Shown here one piece after another: positions 42,246 to 50,970 of a stretch of 64,000 nt of DNA. The DNA lies in the NCBI GenBank assembly GCA_037442025.1, contig JBBIRB010000002.1, forward strand, positions 1 to 64,000, given 5' to 3'. The DNA comes from UBA2287 sp037442025 (lineage in GTDB: Bacteria; Bacteroidota; Bacteroidia; Bacteroidales; Tenuifilaceae). The notes under the pieces were generated by a model, which had not been told where the DNA came from, searched no databases, and saw nothing but the letters and a program-made list of their open reading frames with translations. The translations under genes and the position numbers were made by a program. How positions within the stretch are numbered: position 1 is the first letter of the stretch; each line of letters starts with the position of its first letter.

Positions 42246-43238
42246 TTATTCCTTGTCAAGTTTATATTTTGTAATATCCATTCCGAAGGAGAGGTTCATA
42301 TTCTGAAGAAGATCCTCTAGTTCGGTAAGCGACTTCTTTCCGAAGTTTCTGAATTTCAACAAATCGTTTTTATTGAAACTAACCAATTCACCCAAGGTTT
42401 CAACATCGGCTGCTTTAAGGCAGTTCAATGCGCGCACGGAAAGGTCGAGGTCGACCAAACGGGTTTTAAGCAGTTGGCGCATGTGAAGCACTTCCTCATC
42501 GAACTCCTCAGTTGCATACTTATCATCCGAATCGAGGGTAATTTTCTCATCGGAGAAAAGCATGAAATGGTGGATGAGTATTTTTGCAGCCTCTTTCAGT
42601 GCATCCTTTGGATGAATACTGCCGTCGGTTAAAATTTCAAAAACCAACTTTTCGTAGTCTGTCTTCTGCTCAACCCTGAAATTCTCAACCTGATACTTAA
42701 CGTTTTTAATTGGAGTGTGGATTGAATCGATGGGAATTACACCAAATTCAGCATCTTCTGATTTATTCTCATCTGATGGAACATATCCGCGTCCTTTTTT
42801 AATCGAAACCTGAATTTCAATTTTAACGTTGGGCTCCATTCTGCAAATAACCAGTTCTGGATTCAATACCTTGAACCCAGAAAGGAAGTTGGAAAGGAAT
42901 CCGGCTTTGAACTCATTCTGACCAGAAATGGAAATGGTTACCTTCTCCTCATCGATACCCTCAATAACTTTTTTTAAGCGAATCTGCTTAAGGTTGAGGA
43001 TAATTTCAGGTAAATCCTCCATAACACCACGTATGGTGGAGAATTCGTGGTCGACACCTGAAATTTTGATAGAAGTAATTGCGTAGCCTTCGAGAGAAGA
43101 AAGCAGTATTCTGCGGAGTGCATTTCCCACAGTTATACCATATCCAGGCTCAAGAGGCCTAAACTCAAACCTACCGAAGGTTTCGGTAGAGTCGAGCATA
43201 ATTACCTTATCGGGTTTTTGAAATGCCAGAATTGCCAT
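42246..43238 (-). CDS. rpoA: RNA polymerase alpha subunit
   Basis: The alpha subunit starts RNA polymerase assembly and contacts upstream DNA and activators. The 330-residue protein has the N-terminal dimerisation domain (RFEFRPLEPGYGITVGNALR) and the C-terminal domain with two helix-hairpin-helix turns (LDLSVRALNCLKAADVETLG and RNFGKKSLTELEDLL), with a linker around residues 230-245. Normal length. It lies 11 nt after rpsD. Confidence 0.98.
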   Translation of the reverse strand: MAILAFQKPDKVIMLDSTETFGRFEFRPLEPGYGITVGNALRRILLSSLEGYAITSIKISGVDHEFSTIRGVMEDLPEIILNLKQIRLKKVIEGIDEEKVTISISGQNEFKAGFLSNFLSGFKVLNPELVICRMEPNVKIEIQVSIKKGRGYVPSDENKSEDAEFGVIPIDSIHTPIKNVKYQVENFRVEQKTDYEKLVFEILTDGSIHPKDALKEAAKILIHHFMLFSDEKITLDSDDKYATEEFDEEVLHMRQLLKTRLVDLDLSVRALNCLKAADVETLGELVSFNKNDLLKFRNFGKKSLTELEDLLQNMNLSFGMDITKYKLDKE

Positions 43239-43249
43239 TCGGTTAGTTT

Positions 43250-43858
43250 TTACTTGGAGTACAATTCAACAATAAGTTGTTCCTTTATGTTTTCGGGGAT
43301 GTCGGTACGCTCAGGGTTATTTAGGTACTTGCCCGAATACGAGTCCTTATCCCACTCAAGCCATGAGTACTTGGTGCTTCTATTCAATGTGAGGGCTTCG
43401 TTAATCACTTCGAGTGATTTCGATTTCTCTCGAACACCAACAACATCGCCTGGTTTTAGAGTGTACGAAGGGATGTTCACTACCTTGCCATTAACGGCAA
43501 TATGGCGGTGCGATACCAATTGGCGAGCTGCCATGCGGGTAGGAGCAATACCTAAACGGTAAACTACATTGTCCAAACGAGCTTCAAGGAGCTGCAATAG
43601 TATTTCGCCGGTAATACCCTTCATTCGAGAAGCTTTCATGAAGGTATTTTCAAACTGACGCTCAAGTACACCGTAAGTGAACTTTGCCTTTTGTTTCTCC
43701 ATGAGTTGGGTTCCATACTCAGAAACTTTTCTGCGTTTCTTGTTAATCCCATGCATTCCTGGAGGATAGTTCTTTTTTTCAAAAACCCTGTCGGGCCCAA
43801 AAATGGGTTCACCAAATTTTCTTGCAATTTTGGTGGTTGGTCCAGTATATCTTGCCAT
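43250..43858 (-). CDS. rpsD: 30S ribosomal protein S4
   Basis: S4 is a primary 16S rRNA binder that starts small-subunit assembly. The 202-residue protein starts MARYTGPTTKIARKFGEPIF and lacks the N-terminal zinc-binding cysteines found in some S4 forms. The S4 domain is at about 90-155 (LDNVVYRLGIAPTRMAARQL). It sits between rpsK and rpoA, the usual alpha operon order. Confidence 0.98.
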   Translation of the reverse strand: MARYTGPTTKIARKFGEPIFGPDRVFEKKNYPPGMHGINKKRRKVSEYGTQLMEKQKAKFTYGVLERQFENTFMKASRMKGITGEILLQLLEARLDNVVYRLGIAPTRMAARQLVSHRHIAVNGKVVNIPSYTLKPGDVVGVREKSKSLEVINEALTLNRSTKYSWLEWDKDSYSGKYLNNPERTDIPENIKEQLIVELYSK

Positions 43859-43903
43859 TCTTAATTACTTTTAATAATTCTGTAAATAATGATAAAGCGA
43901 TTA

Positions 43904-44293
43904 CTACACCCTGCGCCTCTTTGGAGGGCGGCATCCGTTGTGAGGAAGTGGAGTAACGTCAACTATTTCTGTAACCTCAATTCCTGTGGAGTTAATGGTA
44001 CGGATAGCCGATTCGCGACCAGCACCAGGGCCTTTAACGAATACTTTTACCTTCCTAACCCCCAGGTCGAATGCGGTTTTTGCGCAATCGGCTGCAGCTG
44101 TTTGGGCAGCATATGGGGTGTTCTTTTTAGAACCCTTGAAGCCCTTTTTACCAGCAGACGACCACGAGATAACCTGTCCGGTGCTATTGGTAATGGTTAC
44201 AATAATATTGTTGAAAGAAGAATGGACATGAGCCTGTCCTACTGGCTCAATTTTAACGACCTTTTTCTTAACTGTTCCTGGTTTCTTAGCCAT
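43904..44293 (-). CDS. rpsK: 30S ribosomal protein S11
   Basis: S11 lies on the platform of the small subunit. The 129-residue protein contains AHVHSSFNNIIVTITNSTG and the conserved C-terminal DVTPLPHNGCRPPKRRRV. It has normal length and no anomaly, and lies 10 nt after rpsM. Confidence 0.98.
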   Translation of the reverse strand: MAKKPGTVKKKVVKIEPVGQAHVHSSFNNIIVTITNSTGQVISWSSAGKKGFKGSKKNTPYAAQTAAADCAKTAFDLGVRKVKVFVKGPGAGRESAIRTINSTGIEVTEIVDVTPLPHNGCRPPKRRRV

Positions 44294-44303
44294 AATGTAT
44301 CAA

Positions 44304-44687
44304 CTATTTGGTTGCTTTCTTCTTGTTGGCAACGGTTTTTTTCCTTCCTTTGCGAGTTCTCGCATTATTCTTGGTGCTTTGTCCCCTCACGGNNNNNNNN
44401 NNTCCCAAGCGATGACGAATGCCTCTGTAGCATCCGATATCCATCAGGCGCTTAATACTAAGTTGAACGGTTGAACGAAGTTCACCCTCCACTTTGTAGC
44501 CTTCATTTAAAATGGAGCGGATACTGGTTATCTGCTCGTCATTCCAATCCTTTACCTTTGTGTCGAGGTCTACACCAGCCTTGGTTAAGATCTGGCGTGC
44601 GCTGTTGCGGCCTATCCCAAAAATATAGGTTAGGGCAACTTCGCCTCTTTTGTTTTTAGGTAAGTCAACACCTACGATACGTGCCAT
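44304..44687 (-). CDS. rpsM: 30S ribosomal protein S13 (with a 10-N gap)
   Basis: S13 contacts the ribosome head and tRNA. The frame starts RIVGVDLPKNKRGEVALTYI and ends TRKGRKKTVANKKKATK. Ten N at 44393-44402 fall in the conserved GxRHRxGLPVRGQ segment. Family members have two residues (Leu-Pro) between RHRLG and VRGQ, but four codons are present here, so the placeholder is probably 6 nt too long and the true protein is 125 residues rather than 127. The frame is kept either way. Confidence 0.95.
   Translation of the reverse strand: MARIVGVDLPKNKRGEVALTYIFGIGRNSARQILTKAGVDLDTKVKDWNDEQITSIRSILNEGYKVEGELRSTVQLSIKRLMDIGCYRGIRHRLGXXXXVRGQSTKNNARTRKGRKKTVANKKKATK
44393..44402. other. Assembly gap of 10 N inside rpsM
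   Basis: Ten unknown bases. Comparison with the conserved S13 segment predicts four real bases, coding for Leu and the first base of Pro. Confidence 0.95.
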
Positions 44688-44726
44688 ATTCTGTGCTTAA
44701 AAAAATTAGGGTACAAAATTAATAAA

Positions 44727-44843
44727 TTATCCTTGGCGTTGTTTAAATTTCGGATTTTTTTTGTTAATCACGTACAAACGCCCTTTGCGCTTAACGATTT
44801 TGCAATCTTCGCTGCGCTTTTTTATCGATGCTCTAACCTTCAT
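44727..44843 (-). CDS. rpmJ: 50S ribosomal protein L36
   Basis: A 38-codon gene starting ATG at 44841-44843. The product, MKVRASIKKRSEDCKIVKR followed by GRLYVINKKNPKFKQRQG, is a clear L36. It has a single Cys instead of the zinc-binding set, so it is the zinc-free form. It lies between infA and rpsM as in other Bacteroidota. It is too short for most gene finders. Confidence 0.96.
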   Translation of the reverse strand: MKVRASIKKRSEDCKIVKRKGRLYVINKKNPKFKQRQG

Positions 44844-44866
44844 GACATTATTTAGTTTTCGGTTAA

Positions 44867-45085
44867 TTACTTGTATCTGAACGATATTCTACCTTTTGTA
44901 AGGTCGTAAGGCGACATTTCAACGCGTACTTTATCTCCGGGCAAAATTTTAATGTAGTGCATTCTCATTTTACCAGAAATGTGAGCCGTAATAACATGCC
45001 CATTATCGAGTTCAACACGGAACATGGCGTTCGAAAGCGCCTCTATAATGGTTCCATCTTTTTCTATGGCAGGTTGTTTAGCCAT
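44867..45085 (-). CDS. infA: Translation initiation factor IF-1
   Basis: IF-1 blocks the A site during initiation. The 72-residue OB-fold protein has EALSNAMFRVELDNGHVI, GKMRMHYIKILPGDKV and VEMSPYDLTKGRISFRYK, all typical. It lies 23 nt after map and 23 nt before rpmJ. Confidence 0.98.
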   Translation of the reverse strand: MAKQPAIEKDGTIIEALSNAMFRVELDNGHVITAHISGKMRMHYIKILPGDKVRVEMSPYDLTKGRISFRYK

Positions 45086-45108
45086 TCTTTTCCTTTTTGT
45101 TAATGTTG

Positions 45109-45873
45109 TTAACGTGTCTCAATGTACTTAAATGTCGATATTACTTCAGGTTGTTCTTTTCTAACAATTACGGTTAGTTCGAAATGGGCCGACGGCTTGC
45201 GGTCGAGTGTACGTATGGTCCAACCGTCCTTGTCCTGGTATACCTGTCGCTTACCCATGTTAATCATAGGCTCAATGCAAATGGCCATACCTTCTACCAA
45301 CAACGTGCCTTTACCACGTTGGCCGTAGTTGGGGACTTCGGGGCGTTCGTGCATGGTTTTTCCTAAACCGTGACCAACCAACTCTCGTACAACCGAGAAC
45401 CCGTTTGTTTCTGCACATTGTTGAACCTCATGCGATATGTCGCCTACTCTTAACCCATGGATCGCCCTTTGAATGCCGCGGTACAAACTTTCCTTGGTTA
45501 CTTCGAGCAATTTATGAACTTCTGGGGCAATTTGTCCTACACCAAAAGTATAGGCAGAATCGCCATAGAATCCATGCATTACAGTTCCACAATCGACAGA
45601 AATAATGTCGCCTTCCTTTAACACGTAGCTAGACGGGATGCCGTGTACTACGGCATCGTTTACTGAGGTACATAGAGAGTTAGGGTATCCATTGAATCCC
45701 AAAAATCCGGGAGTCGCTCCATGATCTCTAATGAAGGTTTCGGCAATTTTATCGAGATAAAGAGTGGTTACCCCTGGTCTGATATGTTTGCCTACCTCAG
45801 CAAGAGTTTTTGAAACCAACTCGGCATTATGCCTAAGCAGTTCTATTTCCTCTTCCGTTTTAACTAGATGCAT
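45109..45873 (-). CDS. map: Methionine aminopeptidase, type I
   Basis: Removes the N-terminal Met from nascent proteins. The 254-residue protein has all five metal ligands of the family: two Asp in SVDCGTVMHGFYGDSAYTF, His in ELVGHGLGKTMHERP, Glu in ICIEPMINMG and Glu in SAHFELTVIV. It has no N-terminal zinc-finger extension. It follows secY by 26 nt. Confidence 0.97.
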   Translation of the reverse strand: MHLVKTEEEIELLRHNAELVSKTLAEVGKHIRPGVTTLYLDKIAETFIRDHGATPGFLGFNGYPNSLCTSVNDAVVHGIPSSYVLKEGDIISVDCGTVMHGFYGDSAYTFGVGQIAPEVHKLLEVTKESLYRGIQRAIHGLRVGDISHEVQQCAETNGFSVVRELVGHGLGKTMHERPEVPNYGQRGKGTLLVEGMAICIEPMINMGKRQVYQDKDGWTIRTLDRKPSAHFELTVIVRKEQPEVISTFKYIETR

Positions 45874-45899
45874 TTCTTTAAAGAACGCTCTGGGAAGCT

Positions 45900-47225
45900 T
45901 TACATTCCCGTTCTGCCTTTGAGCCTACCCGACTTCATTAATCCGTCGTAATGCCTCATCAACAGGTAACTTTCTATTTGTTGCAAAGTATCGAGCACAA
46001 CACCCACCATGATAAGGAGCGATGTACCACCGAAAAACTGTGCAAACTGGTTATTCACTCCCATCATCATGGCAAAAGCTGGAAGTATAGCAATTAGTGC
46101 CAAGAAAATGGAGCCTGGTAGTGTAATTCTCGACATGATAGAATCGAGAAATTCAACAGTTTTTCTTCCGGGCTTAACACCAGGAATAAATCCTCCATTC
46201 TTCTTCATATCCTCTGCCATTTGGTTGGGATTGATAGTAACGGCAGTATAGAAGTATGTAAAAGCGATGATTAGCAGTGCAAAGACTAAATTATACCAGA
46301 ATCCGGTAAAATCAGCAAAGGCAGCAGCAATGGCATTGGTAGTTTCTGTATTGAAACTTGCAAACATCATTGGAATGAACATGAGGGCCTGAGCGAAAAT
46401 AATAGGCATTACACCTGCAGCATTTACTTTCAAGGGTATATACTGACGTACTCCACCATACTGCTTATTTCCAACAATGCGTTTTGCATATTGAACTGGA
46501 ATTTTTCGGGTACCCTGAATTAGTAGAATGCTGAACATGAACACTACGAAAAGGATCACTAATTCAACTAGGAACATAACCAATCCACCACCTAGCTGAT
46601 CAACTCTTGAACCGAATTCGGCAGTGAGCGCAAAAGGCAATTGAGCAATAATACCTATCATAATAATTAATGAGATGCCATTACCAATTCCTTTATCGGT
46701 AATTTTCTCGCCAAGCCACATAACGAACATGGTTCCAGCAATAAGAATTATTGTTGATGAGAATTGGAAATAGAAACCGCTCATGGCAAATGCTTCTCGA
46801 GGCAACTGATTGGCCAGATTTGCTAAATAGGTTGGTGCTTGGAAAATGAGAATAAGTACGGTAAGGTACCTGGTAATCTGATTAATTTTCCGTCGGCCAC
46901 TTTCACCCTCTTTCTGCAAGCGCTGGAAATAGGGTATTGCCATACCCAAAAGTTGAACCACAATGGATGCCGATATGTAGGGCATTATGCCGAGAGCAAA
47001 AACCGAAGCATTGCTAAAGGCACCACCCGAAAACATATTGAGCAGACCCATAATTCCTTCGTCGGTTTGATCCTTCAGGTTCGCAAGCATTTCAGGGTTC
47101 ACTCCGGGTAAAACAATAAAACTACCCAGACGATAGATTAGGAGAATACCAAGGGTATAGAGGATTCGTTTGCGCAAATCCTCTATTTTATAGATATTCT
47201 TTAGGGTTTCGAAAAAAGCTTTCAT
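45900..47225 (-). CDS. secY: Protein translocase subunit SecY
   Basis: SecY is the protein-conducting channel of the inner membrane. The 441-residue protein has ten predicted helices, the plug region after GSFIVLPGVNPEMLA, the GISLIIMIGII signature and a C-terminal cytoplasmic tail ending GRLKGRTGM. The cytoplasmic loop RKIPVQYAKRIVGNKQYG for ribosome/SecA contact is present. It lies 4 nt after rplO. Confidence 0.98.
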   Translation of the reverse strand: MKAFFETLKNIYKIEDLRKRILYTLGILLIYRLGSFIVLPGVNPEMLANLKDQTDEGIMGLLNMFSGGAFSNASVFALGIMPYISASIVVQLLGMAIPYFQRLQKEGESGRRKINQITRYLTVLILIFQAPTYLANLANQLPREAFAMSGFYFQFSSTIILIAGTMFVMWLGEKITDKGIGNGISLIIMIGIIAQLPFALTAEFGSRVDQLGGGLVMFLVELVILFVVFMFSILLIQGTRKIPVQYAKRIVGNKQYGGVRQYIPLKVNAAGVMPIIFAQALMFIPMMFASFNTETTNAIAAAFADFTGFWYNLVFALLIIAFTYFYTAVTINPNQMAEDMKKNGGFIPGVKPGRKTVEFLDSIMSRITLPGSIFLALIAILPAFAMMMGVNNQFAQFFGGTSLLIMVGVVLDTLQQIESYLLMRHYDGLMKSGRLKGRTGM

Positions 47226-47229
47226 TAAT

Positions 47230-47676
47230 TTACAGTTTTACGGCTGTTCCTTTTGCTGCCTCAATCATTTCGATGGCCTTTTGTGAAAAGGCGTGAGCTG
47301 ATACATCCAGTTTTGCGGTTAGCTTACCATTTCCCAATACCTTTACCAGGTCGTTCTTAGAAACATACCCTGAATCGATAAGGGTTTGAACGTTTATGGT
47401 AGAAATGCCTTGCTTCTCGGCAATTGATTGTAAAACGCTTACATTGATTGCTTTGTACTCAACCCGGAAACGGTTTTTGAATCCGAATTTGGGAAGACGA
47501 CGCTGAAGGGGCATTTGCCCGCCTTCGAAACCTAGTTTTGATGAGTATCCCGAACGCGATTTAGCTCCTTTGTGTCCTCTTGTCGAAGTGCCGCCATGTC
47601 CCGATCCTTGTCCGCGACCTATTCTTTTCTGGTGGTGGGTTGATCCCTTGGCGGGCTTTATATTACTTAATTCCAT
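47230..47676 (-). CDS. rplO: 50S ribosomal protein L15
   Basis: L15 is a late-assembly large-subunit protein. It has the conserved N-terminus MELSNIKPAKGSTHHQKRIG followed by the glycine-rich RGQGSGHGGTSTRGHKGAKS and GFEGGQMPLQRRLPKFGFKN. Start chosen at the ATG at 47674-47676 (148 residues); a start 12 codons upstream would overlap the rpmD stop and lacks family support. Confidence 0.97.
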   Translation of the reverse strand: MELSNIKPAKGSTHHQKRIGRGQGSGHGGTSTRGHKGAKSRSGYSSKLGFEGGQMPLQRRLPKFGFKNRFRVEYKAINVSVLQSIAEKQGISTINVQTLIDSGYVSKNDLVKVLGNGKLTAKLDVSAHAFSQKAIEMIEAAKGTAVKL

Positions 47677-47711
47677 ATCGTTAAATGATTGCTTAATAGG
47701 GTTATCAATCA

Positions 47712-47888
47712 CTACTGTTCAATTTTCACAAGGTGTCTAACCTTTTCAACCATTCCCATAGCCGTTTGGGTGTTTTCAACCTCAACGGTTTGGTTCATTT
47801 TGGTAAGGCCTAACGTATCGAGAGTAGCTCTTTGCCTTTTGGTAGCACCAATTCTGCTCTTAACTTGAGTAATTCTAATTTTAGCCAT
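47712..47888 (-). CDS. rpmD: 50S ribosomal protein L30
   Basis: A 58-residue protein, MAKIRITQVKSRIGATKRQR, continuing with ATLDTLGLTKMNQTVEVEN and closing MVEKVRHLVKIEQ. This is a complete L30, between rpsE and rplO. It is too short for many gene finders, and the start ATG at 47886-47888 is clear. Confidence 0.96.
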   Translation of the reverse strand: MAKIRITQVKSRIGATKRQRATLDTLGLTKMNQTVEVENTQTAMGMVEKVRHLVKIEQ

Positions 47889-47898
47889 GGCCTCAGGA

Positions 47899-48420
47899 TT
47901 ATCCGTTAAACACTTTCTTCAGTTCCACGCCTCGAAGATTGGCAATGGTGTAGGGGTCACGAAGCTCAAGAAGAGCATTTATGGTAGCCTTCACCAAATT
48001 GTGAGGATTCGATGAGCCCTTCGATTTGGCTAGCACGTCGGTAACTCCAACGCTTTCTAGTACTGCGCGCATAGCGCCACCGGCCTTTACTCCGGTTCCA
48101 TGCGATGCAGGTTTAAGAAAAACTTCAGCACCACCAAACTTGGCAACTTGTTCATGAGGAATAGTGCCTTTATGAATTGGTACTTTCACCAAATTTTTCT
48201 TAGCATCCTCAATTCCTTTTGAAATGGCGGCGGTTACCTCACTGGCTTTTCCCAGTCCATAGCCTACTATACCGTTTTCGTTACCTACTACCACTATGGC
48301 TGAGAAACTGAACGTTCTACCTCCTTTAGTAACTTTAGTTACTCGTTGAATCGAAACCAGCCTATCCTTTAGTTCAAGGTCGGCGGTCTTTACTTTGCGT
48401 ATACTTGCGTTTGTTGACAT
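47899..48420 (-). CDS. rpsE: 30S ribosomal protein S5
   Basis: S5 helps decoding fidelity and mRNA entry. The 173-residue protein has the double-stranded-RNA-binding-like fold near LVSIQRVTKVTKGGRTFSFS and the GVKAGGAMRAVLESVGVTDV segment. Length is close to that of E. coli. It lies 10 nt before rpmD. Confidence 0.98.
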   Translation of the reverse strand: MSTNASIRKVKTADLELKDRLVSIQRVTKVTKGGRTFSFSAIVVVGNENGIVGYGLGKASEVTAAISKGIEDAKKNLVKVPIHKGTIPHEQVAKFGGAEVFLKPASHGTGVKAGGAMRAVLESVGVTDVLAKSKGSSNPHNLVKATINALLELRDPYTIANLRGVELKKVFNG

Positions 48421-48426
48421 AGCATT

Positions 48427-48786
48427 CTAGAATTTAAGTCCACCTTCCCTTGCGGCATCTGCGAGTGCCTTAACCCTTCCGTGGTAAAGGTAACCATTGC
48501 GATCGAAAACCACAGTAGTAATTCCCTTGTCGAGGGCATTCTGGGCAGCTAGTTTGCCAACTAGACGGGCCTGTTCGATTTTTGTTATTTTCTCCTGCTC
48601 AGCAATTTCTTTAATGCGAGATGATGCTGAGGCTAAAGTTATTCCGTTCACATCGTCTATAACCTGAACGTAAATTTGCTTGTTACTCCTGAATACGGTA
48701 AGCCTTGGCCTCTCGGGGGTTCCCGAAATCCTTTTACGGATTCTCATTTTTATTCGGAGTCTTCTCTCTTGTTTTTTCAACGACAT
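48427..48786 (-). CDS. rplR: 50S ribosomal protein L18
   Basis: L18 binds 5S rRNA. The 119-residue protein has the RLRIKMRIRKRISGTPERPR N-terminus and the GITTVVFDRNGYLYHGRVKA segment. It lies 6 nt before rpsE and 20 nt after rplF. Confidence 0.98.
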   Translation of the reverse strand: MSLKKQERRLRIKMRIRKRISGTPERPRLTVFRSNKQIYVQVIDDVNGITLASASSRIKEIAEQEKITKIEQARLVGKLAAQNALDKGITTVVFDRNGYLYHGRVKALADAAREGGLKF

Positions 48787-48806
48787 ATACCAACAATTTA
48801 ATCAGG

Positions 48807-49361
48807 TTATGCATTAGCCGATTTGCCAGATTTCTTTCTGACAACCTCGTTAACAAAACGTATTCCCTTACCTTTGTAAGGCTCTGGTTTACGTATCGAC
48901 CGAATTTTAGCGGCAACCATACCTAAAAGTTGCCTGTCGGCGCTTTTCAGGGTTATTATGGGGTTGCTCCTACGTTCGGTTTTTGCCGCAACAGATACTT
49001 CTTTGGGCATGAGAAAATGGATATCGTGCGAGAAGCCTAAGCTTAACTCAAGCACTTGGCCCTTTGCTTCGGCCTTGTATCCAACGCCCACGAGCTCTTG
49101 CTCAATAGTCCAACCTTTTGATACGCCTACAACCATATTGTTGATTAATGCGCGGTAAAGGCCATGGAGCGACCGATGGCGTTTATGGTCTGTTGGTCTG
49201 GTGAGAACAACAGAATCTCCCTCCATGGTTACGGTGATATCTGGGTCGACTTTTTGCGACAGTTCACCAAGAGGGCCTTTTACGCTTACCACATTATCGG
49301 CGCCAATTTTCACGCTTACACCCTGTGGTAGGTTTACAGGTTTTCTTCCGATTCTTGACAT
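48807..49361 (-). CDS. rplF: 50S ribosomal protein L6
   Basis: L6 sits near the factor-binding site. The 184-residue protein has MSRIGRKPVNLPQGVSVKI at the start and the C-terminal PEPYKGKGIRFVNEVVRKK signature. No unusual feature. It follows rpsH by 15 nt. Confidence 0.98.
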   Translation of the reverse strand: MSRIGRKPVNLPQGVSVKIGADNVVSVKGPLGELSQKVDPDITVTMEGDSVVLTRPTDHKRHRSLHGLYRALINNMVVGVSKGWTIEQELVGVGYKAEAKGQVLELSLGFSHDIHFLMPKEVSVAAKTERRSNPIITLKSADRQLLGMVAAKIRSIRKPEPYKGKGIRFVNEVVRKKSGKSANA

Positions 49362-49376
49362 TGTAAAAAATTAGAA

Positions 49377-49775
49377 TTAGTAAACATAACAAAGCACTTC
49401 ACCGCCAACATTTTTGGATCGTGCCTCTTTATCGGTTATAACACCTTGCGATGTTGAAATAATTGCAATACCCAATCCGTTGAGCACGCGAGGAAGTTCC
49501 GATACGTCTACGTATTTTCTTAAGCCTGGACGACTAATACGCTCCAAATGCTTAATAGCACTTCTTTTGCTCTCAGGGTTATACTTCAGGGCTATTTTAA
49601 TGGTACCCTGAGGACCTGTTTCTTCAACCTTGTAATTGAGTATATACCCTTTTTCGTATAGTATTCTTGTTATTTCCTTCTTCATGTTTGAAGCGGGAAT
49701 CTCAACTATACGATGGTTTGCCATGATGGCATTCCGTAAGCGGGTCAAATAATCTGAAATAGGATCAGTTAACAT
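49377..49775 (-). CDS. rpsH: 30S ribosomal protein S8
   Basis: S8 binds the central domain of 16S rRNA. Start taken at the ATG at 49773-49775 (MLTDPISDYLTRLRNAIMAN), giving 132 residues; a TTG four codons upstream is not supported by the family. The C-terminal IISTSQGVITDKEARSKNVGG is conserved. Confidence 0.97.
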   Translation of the reverse strand: MLTDPISDYLTRLRNAIMANHRIVEIPASNMKKEITRILYEKGYILNYKVEETGPQGTIKIALKYNPESKRSAIKHLERISRPGLRKYVDVSELPRVLNGLGIAIISTSQGVITDKEARSKNVGGEVLCYVY

Positions 49776-49795
49776 TTTCGCTGTCAATTAATTGT

Positions 49796-50065
49796 TTACC
49801 AACTTGCTTTTTTAACTCCGGGTATCATACCCTTAGAAGCCATTTCCCTAAAGGTAATACGGCTAATCCCAAACTGACGCATATAGCCGCGGGGTCTTCC
49901 TGTTAGTGAGCAACGATTCCTCAACCTAATTGGATTCGAATTGCGGGGCAACTTCTGTAAGCCTATCCAATCGCCTTCGGCTTTCAGTTTGGAACGTTTT
50001 TCGGAAAACTTTTCAACAAGTTTTGCTCTACGTACCTCACGGGCTTTCATTGATTCTTTTGCCAT
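49796..50065 (-). CDS. rpsN: 30S ribosomal protein S14
   Basis: The 89-residue protein is the zinc-free S14 form with a single Cys (NRCSLTGRPRGYMRQFGISR), not the short CxxC zinc form. It lies 20 nt before rpsH and 3 nt after rplE. Confidence 0.98.
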   Translation of the reverse strand: MAKESMKAREVRRAKLVEKFSEKRSKLKAEGDWIGLQKLPRNSNPIRLRNRCSLTGRPRGYMRQFGISRITFREMASKGMIPGVKKASW

Positions 50066-50068
50066 ACC

Positions 50069-50626
50069 CTAGTTCTTTTTAGCGTTTTTGAAAGGAATTC
50101 CAAATTCGCGAAGTAAAGCGTAGGCTTCTTCGTCGCTATTGGCGGAGGTAACAAAAGTTATCTCCATTCCCAAAATTTTATTGATTTTATCGATATCAAT
50201 TTCAGGGAAAATGATATGCTCCTGAATTCCCAGGGTGTAATTACCGCGTCCATCGAGTTTATCGGTAACACCTTTAAAGTCGCGAATACGAGGTAGAGTA
50301 ATGTTAATCAATCGCTCTAAAAACTCGTACATACGCTCTCTACGCAAGGTTACCTTTACTCCAATGGGCATATTCTTACGAAGTTTGAAGTTCGAAATAT
50401 CCTTGCGGGAGATAGTTTGAATTGCCTTTTGGCCTACAATGGTAGATAGTTCTTCCTGGGCCGTTTCAATTAGCTTACGATCGGCAACAGCCTGCCCAAC
50501 ACCTTGATTGACTACAATCTTTTGGAGTCGGGGCACTTGCATTTTGCTCTTATAGCTAAATTCTTTCTGCAAAGCAGGTACAATTTCGTTATTGTACTTT
50601 GTTTTGAGGTTTGGTACGTATTTCAT
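50069..50626 (-). CDS. rplE: 50S ribosomal protein L5
   Basis: L5 binds 5S rRNA and contacts the small subunit. The 185-residue protein has VPRLQKIVVNQGVGQAVADR and the IRDFKGVTDKLDGRGNYTLG segment. Its start codon overlaps the rplX stop by one base, indicating coupled translation. Confidence 0.98.
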   Translation of the reverse strand: MKYVPNLKTKYNNEIVPALQKEFSYKSKMQVPRLQKIVVNQGVGQAVADRKLIETAQEELSTIVGQKAIQTISRKDISNFKLRKNMPIGVKVTLRRERMYEFLERLINITLPRIRDFKGVTDKLDGRGNYTLGIQEHIIFPEIDIDKINKILGMEITFVTSANSDEEAYALLREFGIPFKNAKKN

Positions 50627-50949
50627 TACTTAATCTCCTCCCCAGATTTTTTTGCGTATCGAACTAATTTTCCTTTCTCGCTCATCCGGCGCCCAATGCG
50701 GGTCGGTTTACCGTTGGCGGGGTCAACCAACATAAGGTTCGAGATGTGGATAGGGGCTTCCTTTTTAATGATGCCGCCCTGAGGGTGCTTAGCATTGGGT
50801 TTGGTATGCTTCGAAACCATGTTGATCCCTTCAACTATGGCACGTTCCTTTTCTACCAGAACTTCGAGTACTTTACCCTGCTTACCCTTGTATTCGCCTG
50901 AATTAACGAATACCATGTCCCCTTTTTTTACGTGCAATTTTTTGCTCAT
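50626..50949 (-). CDS. rplX: 50S ribosomal protein L24
   Basis: L24 is an assembly initiator of the large subunit. The 107-residue protein has a KOW motif (HVKKGDMVFVNSGEYKGKQG) and the GGIIKKEAPIHISNLMLVDP segment. It ends in the one-base overlap with rplE. Confidence 0.98.
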   Translation of the reverse strand: MSKKLHVKKGDMVFVNSGEYKGKQGKVLEVLVEKERAIVEGINMVSKHTKPNAKHPQGGIIKKEAPIHISNLMLVDPANGKPTRIGRRMSEKGKLVRYAKKSGEEIK

Positions 50950-50970
50950 TGCAATACAATTTTTATCGGA

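Noticed and set aside
43889..44455. Plus-strand reading frame of 188 codons across the rpsK/rpsM region
   Set aside because: It is antisense to two ribosomal protein genes, includes unknown bases, and has no recognisable domain or promoter.
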